In this document: one piece after another, positions 15,272 to 19,601 of the stretch
Layout of the letters: the number at the start of each line of letters is the position of its first letter
Numbering within the stretch: the first letter of the stretch is position 1
The notes under the pieces: generated by a model
Told to the model about the DNA's origin: nothing
Database searches by the model: none
Seen by the model: the letters and a program-made list of their open reading frames with translations, nothing else
Program-made: the position numbers and the translations under genes
From: CBDUXT01 sp965371245
GTDB lineage: Bacteria; Planctomycetota; Phycisphaerae; UBA1845
Length of the DNA stretch: 19,601 nt
Direction of reading: 5' to 3'
NCBI GenBank assembly: GCA_965371245.1
Contig: CBDUXT010000100.1
Coordinates: 1-19,601, forward strand

Positions 15272-15490
15272 ATGTCGGGGAAAAGCGTGAGGGTGGAGGT
15301 GGTCTGGGACACTGACGACCAGGGGGATTGCGGGCTTCCCGACATCGTCGTCGTGCCGGGGCACGTCGTCGAGGCGGATGAAGAGGGGGACGGCACAATA
15401 GCCGATTGGCTTTCGGACGAATTCGGCTTCTGCGTCCATGGGCTGTCGTTCATCGACGACGAGGGTGATTCCGCCGTCGAGCCGCGGTGA
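15272..15490 (+). CDS. Small acidic protein, 72 aa, unknown function
   Basis: A strong AAGGGAGG ribosome site precedes ATG 15272. The protein is very acidic (VVWDTDDQGDCGLPDIVVVPGHVVEADEEGDG, then FIDDEGD), with a compact beta-strand-like pattern and two single cysteines. Its size and charge are like small phage-type accessory proteins or DNA-mimic inhibitors, but no specific family is recognised. It is flanked by a promoter with leader on the left and a strong hairpin about 40 bases past the stop, so it is probably transcribed alone. Confidence 0.65.
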   Translation: MSGKSVRVEVVWDTDDQGDCGLPDIVVVPGHVVEADEEGDGTIADWLSDEFGFCVHGLSFIDDEGDSAVEPR

Positions 15491-15531
15491 CGGGCCTGGT
15501 CCTCTGACCGGAGGGTGTGGCGGGGACGCCG

Positions 15532-15554
15532 CCAGCGGACTGTCCGTCCGCTGG
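15532..15554 (+). terminator. Perfect 9-bp hairpin after the 15272 gene
   Basis: CCAGCGGAC (15532-15540) pairs exactly with GTCCGCTGG (15546-15554) around TGTCC. It lies 42 bases past the stop codon. It lacks a T-tract, so a factor-independent terminator is not certain. Confidence 0.45.
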
Positions 15555-15609
15555 TGGGATCCCGCCGCGCCGGTATCGCGAACGGGAAGGTCCGCCGGTC
15601 CGCAAACGA

Positions 15610-15644
15610 TAGAACATGGAAGAGCGGCGGCAACGGTTGCCGCC
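15610..15644 (+). promoter_or_regulatory. Promoter and hairpin leader of the 15672 gene
   Basis: TAGAAC at 15610-15615 in the same CAAACGATAGAACAT block as at 14938, then a nearly perfect palindrome (15626-15644; GGCGGCA/TGCCGCC stem, loop ACGGT) and AAAGGTG six bases before GTG 15672. Confidence 0.55.
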
Positions 15645-15671
15645 ACAGGACGAACGCGAAAGGTGAAGACA

Positions 15672-15917
15672 GTGACCGACGACCTTGTTATCCAGTACGC
15701 CGAACCGTGGCGGGAGACGGAGACCTTTCTCAGGTTGCTGCCCGGACCCCGGTTCTCGACGCCGCCGACGGACGAGAACGGCGTCGTGATCCGCCACTAC
15801 TCGACGACGGTGTCCCGCAATCTCCGCGACCACCCCAAGATGCGCGTGGACTTGTCCGACGGGGACGACCGCGAGATCGTGGCCAGGAGAGTGTGGCGTT
15901 CCGAGCGGCCCGCGTAG
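15672..15917 (+). CDS. Small protein, 81 aa, unknown function
   Basis: GTG 15672 is chosen because AAAGGTG lies six bases upstream; an in-frame GTG at 15663 falls within that ribosome site. The product reads MTDDLVIQYAEPWRETETFLRLLPG..., then RHYSTTVSRNLRDHPKMRVDLSDGDDREIVARRVWR. It is a mixed-charge, probably single-domain soluble protein without cysteines or membrane segments. No family is recognised. It ends about 210 bases before the SIR2 gene, with a separate promoter in between. Confidence 0.62.
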   Translation: MTDDLVIQYAEPWRETETFLRLLPGPRFSTPPTDENGVVIRHYSTTVSRNLRDHPKMRVDLSDGDDREIVARRVWRSERPA

Positions 15918-16014
15918 CCCCCCCGAGGAACTTTACCAGCCCGAACTGCCCTGGGAGCCATGACCCCGTGCGGAACATGCCGATTTCGGTCTAGCAACGG
16001 CCGGGATCAGGGGG

Positions 16015-16052
16015 TATACATACGCCCATGTTTCCCGTGGGCGGTCCACGGG
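16015..16052 (+). promoter_or_regulatory. Promoter-like box and hairpin ahead of SIR2-HerA
   Basis: TATACA at 16015-16020 followed by a perfect 7-bp CCCGTGG-GCGGT-CCACGGG hairpin (16034-16052). The SIR2 start lies about 80 bases further on, with GGAGGG just upstream of it. The rest of the 15918-16130 gap holds no gene. Confidence 0.4.
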
Positions 16053-16130
16053 CTCCGGGCGTGCCGGGATGACTCCGCGAAATTGGACAAAGGCGTCCGC
16101 CGGTGGAAATAGGCGCAATGGAGGGCCAAC

Positions 16131-17318
16131 ATGAGTCGCCAGGCGAGCCCTAGCAAAGACCACCTGAAACAGCTCGATGAGCTGCTTGCTACGAGTAACC
16201 AATCCTGGCTGTTCGGAGCAGGAATCAGCGTTGACGCTGGCGTGCCGTTGATGGGTTCGCTGACAACGCGGGTTCTTGCAATGGCCGAAGCCGAGGAGGA
16301 TAAGACAACCAAGAAGGTTCTCGAAGAGACCAAGGCCTTGTTGCCGCCGTATTCGCACATCGAGCACATACTCAGTCATCTGTGCGACTACGTCGCGCTC
16401 GCAGAACGGTCGACCAACGGAGATGTCTCGATCGGTACGACGAAAATCCCCTCTGACGATCTGCGCAAGCTGCATGCACAAGTTTTGAAATGGATCGCAA
16501 CGACGGTTCGTTGGGGCTATGTGCCGGCCAACGGGACGGAACCTGAAAGGGTTGGCTCAAGAGACAATCCGATTGTCACGATTCAAGATCATCAACACTT
16601 CATGCAGGCACTCTTCCACAGAACGCACGCAGGCATCGCCGAGCGTCGATCAGCCGTCAAGTTTTTTACAACGAATTACGACACGCTCTTGGAAGATGCC
16701 CTATCCCTCTGTTGCCTTGCCTACTGGGACGGAGTCGCGGGCGGGGCCGTGGGGTATCGCAACTTTCAGTACGGTGAGCACGAGCCGAAGTCGGGATTCC
16801 GCGCTCACGTGATCAAACTACACGGTTCGATCGACTGGCATCTGGGTGATGATGATCGCGTCTGGCGCGTTCGGGATGGCGACTGTTATCCGGCGACATC
16901 GACGCGGGTGCTGATATACCCGCAAGCGACAAAATACCTTGCGACGCAGAGAGACCCGTTCGCTGCGCAGTTTGACGTGTTCCGTCGAACGCTGGGCACA
17001 GCGGGTGAAAACGTCCTAGCGGTCTGCGGATATAGTTGTGCCGACGAACACATCAATCAGGAGATCGAGCTGGCGCTGCAGCGAGCGGAAAACAAAACCA
17101 CCCTGTTGGTGTTCTCGCAGACGCTCACTCCGACAGTTACGAACTGGCGAGCCAAACCTTGGGCAAAGCGACTTTATACGATCACCGAGGACGGCCTCTA
17201 TGTCGGGGCCGAGGGCCCGTTCGCTGAACCACCCGCCGGGAGGAGCAAGCACGAGTGGTGGAAGTTCTCCGGCATAACTGCCTTGCTCAACACTGGTGCG
17301 GAGGCGTGCGTCGCATGA
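16131..17318 (+). CDS. SIR2-like NAD-binding defence protein of a SIR2-HerA pair
   Basis: It has 395 residues. ATG 16131 follows GGAGGG at 7 bases. Sirtuin-fold motifs are in order: LFGAGISVDAGVP (GAGIS at 29-33, nucleotide-binding loop), FFTTNYDTLLE (TTNYD at 180-184), KLHGSIDWH (H231, the expected catalytic histidine) and VCGYSCADEHI (300-308). There is no zinc-binding cysteine cluster of deacetylase sirtuins, as usual for SIR2_2-type defence proteins, which hydrolyse NAD+ when triggered by phage. The stop overlaps the start of the HerA-like gene by four bases (ATGA), so the two are translationally coupled and their products probably form one complex. This matches the described SIR2-HerA (Nezha) system. 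Confidence 0.88.
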   Translation: MSRQASPSKDHLKQLDELLATSNQSWLFGAGISVDAGVPLMGSLTTRVLAMAEAEEDKTTKKVLEETKALLPPYSHIEHILSHLCDYVALAERSTNGDVSIGTTKIPSDDLRKLHAQVLKWIATTVRWGYVPANGTEPERVGSRDNPIVTIQDHQHFMQALFHRTHAGIAERRSAVKFFTTNYDTLLEDALSLCCLAYWDGVAGGAVGYRNFQYGEHEPKSGFRAHVIKLHGSIDWHLGDDDRVWRVRDGDCYPATSTRVLIYPQATKYLATQRDPFAAQFDVFRRTLGTAGENVLAVCGYSCADEHINQEIELALQRAENKTTLLVFSQTLTPTVTNWRAKPWAKRLYTITEDGLYVGAEGPFAEPPAGRSKHEWWKFSGITALLNTGAEACVA

Positions 17319-19168
17319 ACACTTACGATCTCAACAACGACCTCAAAATCGGTCACATCGTCGAAGTGTCAGGCACGACGATCCGTGTTGAACTCTCTGG
17401 TGAAGTCAACGAGCTGACAAGAACCCATGATGGTCGTGTGTACCGCATCGGCCAGATGGGAAGCGTCGTCAAGATTCACTTCGGTCGCCAATTGATCTTC
17501 GGGTTCGTCACACTGCTTCGAATGCGATCCGAAGAGCTACTTGAAGGTGGGACTCCGATTCCCCCGGACGCGGATCAGCGCGTGATGGAGGTGGAACTCT
17601 TCGCCGGGGGTGTTTGGAGCGCGGCGGAGGATAAGCTGAACATCATCCGCGGCGTCGCGACCTACCCGCTGCCGCAGCAGGGCGTTTATTTGCTCACCAA
17701 AGATGAGTTGCTCCACCTTTACGGTGCGGCGGAAAGGCAGTTTGATGATGACGGCCACGACACCCTTGTGCCGTTCGCTCATTACTCTGGCGCGGACAGC
17801 GTGCCGTGCAAGGCTAACATTGACAAGATGTTTGGCATGCACTGCGCCGTCCTAGGATCAACGGGATCGGGAAAATCCGGCGCTGTCGCCGCACTTCTTC
17901 ACAGCATCTTGGAACACCGCGCTAAACCCGAGCAATCCTGCCACCCTAGAATCGTGGTCATCGATCCCCACGGCGAGTATGGGCACGCGTTCAAGAAACG
18001 TGCAGTGGTGTACCGAGCGTATGATCCGCTAGGAACTGAGGCGACAGCCGGCACGCCCATTGATCTGCCGTACTGGCTCATGTCTGCGGATGAATTCAGA
18101 ACGCTCGTCATAGCGAAAACGGAGCGTGAAGCCACATCGCAGAACAATATCGTCTATAAGGCGATCACATACGCGCGACTGGTCGCGGCGGAACTGGTTG
18201 ACCCGTCTCCCACCGCGTATGCCGGAGCAGCCCCGACGGACGGACTAGAGCCCGATGTGGCGAGGCCAAAGGTGGGAGTAGCGCCGGAAAAGCTAACTGA
18301 ATTTGACCACGACAAGCCGCGTCCATTCAGCTTAGACGAGTTTCATAATCACATCGTCTATTTGCAGGCAGCTCGCAACCAGTCCGGCCACTTGCAGGCT
18401 GTGACGCCGACGGATTTCGCGACAAGATTCAAGTCGATACTCGACAAATTGGGCGTCCTGCGACGCGACCCGCGCATTAAGTTCCTGATGAAGGAATGGT
18501 CAGCCACGAGTCCCACAACACTTGCGACGGTCATCGAACAGTTGGTTGGAAAGATTGTGTCGAAGGACGGCGACCACCAAGACATTCGAATCTTGGACAT
18601 CTCGGGACTTCCAAACGAAGTCGCGGGTCCACTAACTGCGATGCTTGCGAGGTTGCTTTTCCAATACAAACTGTACGAGAACTTGGATGAGCGAGAGCGC
18701 GACCCGGTCCTGTTGGTGTGTGAAGAAGCGCATCGGTATGTTCCGGATCACGGCGAGGCTCAGTATGCTGCCGCTCAGTCGTCGATCAGACGTATCGCTC
18801 GTGAAGGACGCAAATACGGAATTGGACTGATGCTCGTAAGCCAGCGCCCGGCGGATGTGGAAAGCACGGTAATCTCTCAATGCGGCACGTGGGTAGTCTT
18901 GAGGTTGAGCAACGCCGCAGATCAACAGCACGTTGCCCGCTTTTTGCCTGATGGACTGTCGGGCATGACCAAAGCGCTGCCGAACCTTGCGCAGCAAGAG
19001 GCGATCTTCGTTGGAGAGGCGGCTGCCCTGCCCGCGCGGATTCGGATCAAGGACTTGGGGAAGGACCAACTGCCCAAGTCAGAAACCGCGAAGTTTGCTC
19101 GCGGTTGGAGCCTGGAGCGACTTTCGGAGGAAGAAATCACCGCGGTCGCGGCACGTATGGCGCCGTAA
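17315..19168 (+). CDS. herA: HerA-like hexameric ATPase of the SIR2-HerA defence pair
   Basis: It has 617 residues. ATG 17315 overlaps the SIR2 stop and has GGAGG about 10 bases upstream; a longer frame from 17255 is rejected because it lies wholly within the SIR2 gene. The N-terminus (residues 10-80) is a HAS-barrel-like beta domain (IGHIVEVSGTTIRVELSGEVNEL). Walker A is GSTGSGKS at 181-188. IVVIDPHGEYGHAF follows at about 210. Walker B is VLLVCEE at 465-471, and RRIAREGRKYGIGLMLVSQRP is the sensor/arginine-finger region usual in HerA/FtsK ATPases. The C-terminus has the NLAQQEAIFVGEA strand typical of HerA. Such ATPases form rings that translocate DNA or hold SIR2 effectors in an assembly. 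Translational coupling implies fixed stoichiometry with the SIR2 protein. Confidence 0.9.
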   Translation: MNTYDLNNDLKIGHIVEVSGTTIRVELSGEVNELTRTHDGRVYRIGQMGSVVKIHFGRQLIFGFVTLLRMRSEELLEGGTPIPPDADQRVMEVELFAGGVWSAAEDKLNIIRGVATYPLPQQGVYLLTKDELLHLYGAAERQFDDDGHDTLVPFAHYSGADSVPCKANIDKMFGMHCAVLGSTGSGKSGAVAALLHSILEHRAKPEQSCHPRIVVIDPHGEYGHAFKKRAVVYRAYDPLGTEATAGTPIDLPYWLMSADEFRTLVIAKTEREATSQNNIVYKAITYARLVAAELVDPSPTAYAGAAPTDGLEPDVARPKVGVAPEKLTEFDHDKPRPFSLDEFHNHIVYLQAARNQSGHLQAVTPTDFATRFKSILDKLGVLRRDPRIKFLMKEWSATSPTTLATVIEQLVGKIVSKDGDHQDIRILDISGLPNEVAGPLTAMLARLLFQYKLYENLDERERDPVLLVCEEAHRYVPDHGEAQYAAAQSSIRRIAREGRKYGIGLMLVSQRPADVESTVISQCGTWVVLRLSNAADQQHVARFLPDGLSGMTKALPNLAQQEAIFVGEAAALPARIRIKDLGKDQLPKSETAKFARGWSLERLSEEEITAVAARMAP

Positions 19169-19601
19169 CCCAGGCGAGCCCTGAGGATTCGCCAACACTG
19201 CGCCCAGGAGATCCCTCCAGGGATCAAGACGATCGAGCTTCGGAGCCGGGCAACCCGCAGCATCAGCCGCCACCGGCTGTAGGTCTTCCACTGCTGGCGG
19301 CGACTCGTCCAACGCTGGCCGGTGATGGGCCGGCGAGGACGGGGAAGTGGTCCGCGAGCTTCGACGACGAGACAGGAAGAACGATCCACATCGGACTGTT
19401 CGACACCGAATGGCGCGCGACACTCCGGCGGGACTTCGCCCAGATGCGGAGGTGGGGCATGGTCCCGGAGTCGATGAGCTTCGAGCGGTTTCTGACATGG
19501 CGTCCCGCCGTGGAGAAGGGCAGCCTGTACGACGTGGAGCATGTGTTGGAGCAGGGGCCGCGTTCCAAAGCCACCAGCAGCACTGCCACCCGGGCAACGG
19601 C
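19168..19601 (+). CDS. Unknown ORF running off the right edge, start unclear
   Basis: The frame is open from within the end of the HerA gene to the last base. From about 19330 it reads as credible protein: KWSASFDDETGRTIHIGLF, then DTEWRATLRRDFAQMRRWGM and SFERFLTWRPAVEKGSLYD. The part between the HerA stop and 19320 is Pro/Asp-rich. There is no ATG, GTG or TTG before the internal ATG near 19443; a TTG at 19105 inside herA is the only upstream candidate and has no ribosome site. It may be a third gene of the operon with an unusual start, a frameshifted gene, or a fragment. No family is recognised. Confidence 0.4.

Noticed and set aside
14591..15646. Long minus-strand open frame 14726-15646
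   Set aside because: It runs antisense through several plus-strand promoters, hairpins and ribosome sites and has no ribosome site of its own.
17255..17314. Earlier start for the HerA-like gene at 17255
   Set aside because: The extra 20 residues (MVEVLRHNCLAQHW...) overlap SIR2 deeply and lack a ribosome site; the ATGA overlap at 17315 with GGAGG is better.
1..19601. CRISPR array
   Set aside because: No regularly spaced identical direct repeats were seen; the periodic pattern at 1-3060 is the protein repeat of the Cys-rich gene.

Overview
The window looks like chromosomal DNA from a planctomycete, probably of the Phycisphaerae type. Three things point there: a giant secreted Cys-rich repeat protein ending in a dockerin-like tail, a dispersed CACGGGC...GCCCGTG hairpin repeat of a kind I recall as common in planctomycete genomes, and -10 boxes of the form GATAGAAT/TATAAT with few recognisable -35 boxes. 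No taxonomic marker gene is present, so this is inference.

Left part (1-7550), ordinary chromosome: the 3' end of the Cys-rich secreted protein gene; a short conserved-looking small gene on the minus strand; a Yip1-like five-helix membrane protein with a PsbP-like tail; and, convergent with it, a CstA-family carbon-starvation/pyruvate-type transporter. A 360-base structured gap follows.

At 7551 a tRNA-Arg(CCT) gene begins but stops inside its anticodon loop (about 7589), and no 3' half is found in the window. I read this as the left edge of an inserted island that runs at least to the end of the window.

Island (7590-19601): on the minus strand, a SNF2 helicase cut after about 115 codons and joined out of frame to the tail of a helix-turn-helix gene; a Cys-rich small protein; a zinc-ribbon protein; two small genes of unknown function that share a duplicated upstream repeat/promoter/leader module; and a pentapeptide-repeat-TIR protein broken by a (CT)5 dinucleotide tract. 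On the plus strand, a large gene with weak archaeo-eukaryotic-primase-like motifs (its 5' end is duplicated as a fragment about 2 kb upstream), three small acidic or unknown genes, then a translationally coupled SIR2-like + HerA pair, which matches the known two-gene SIR2-HerA (Nezha) anti-phage system. A further ORF of unknown start runs off the right edge.

The most unusual pattern is organisational. Almost every island gene has its own -10 box, followed within tens of bases by a GC-rich hairpin, then a Shine-Dalgarno and a start codon. Two families of these leaders are near-duplicates placed before unrelated genes, and one leader appears to have lost its gene. This suggests swapped or turned-over single-gene cassettes inside a tRNA-linked defence island.
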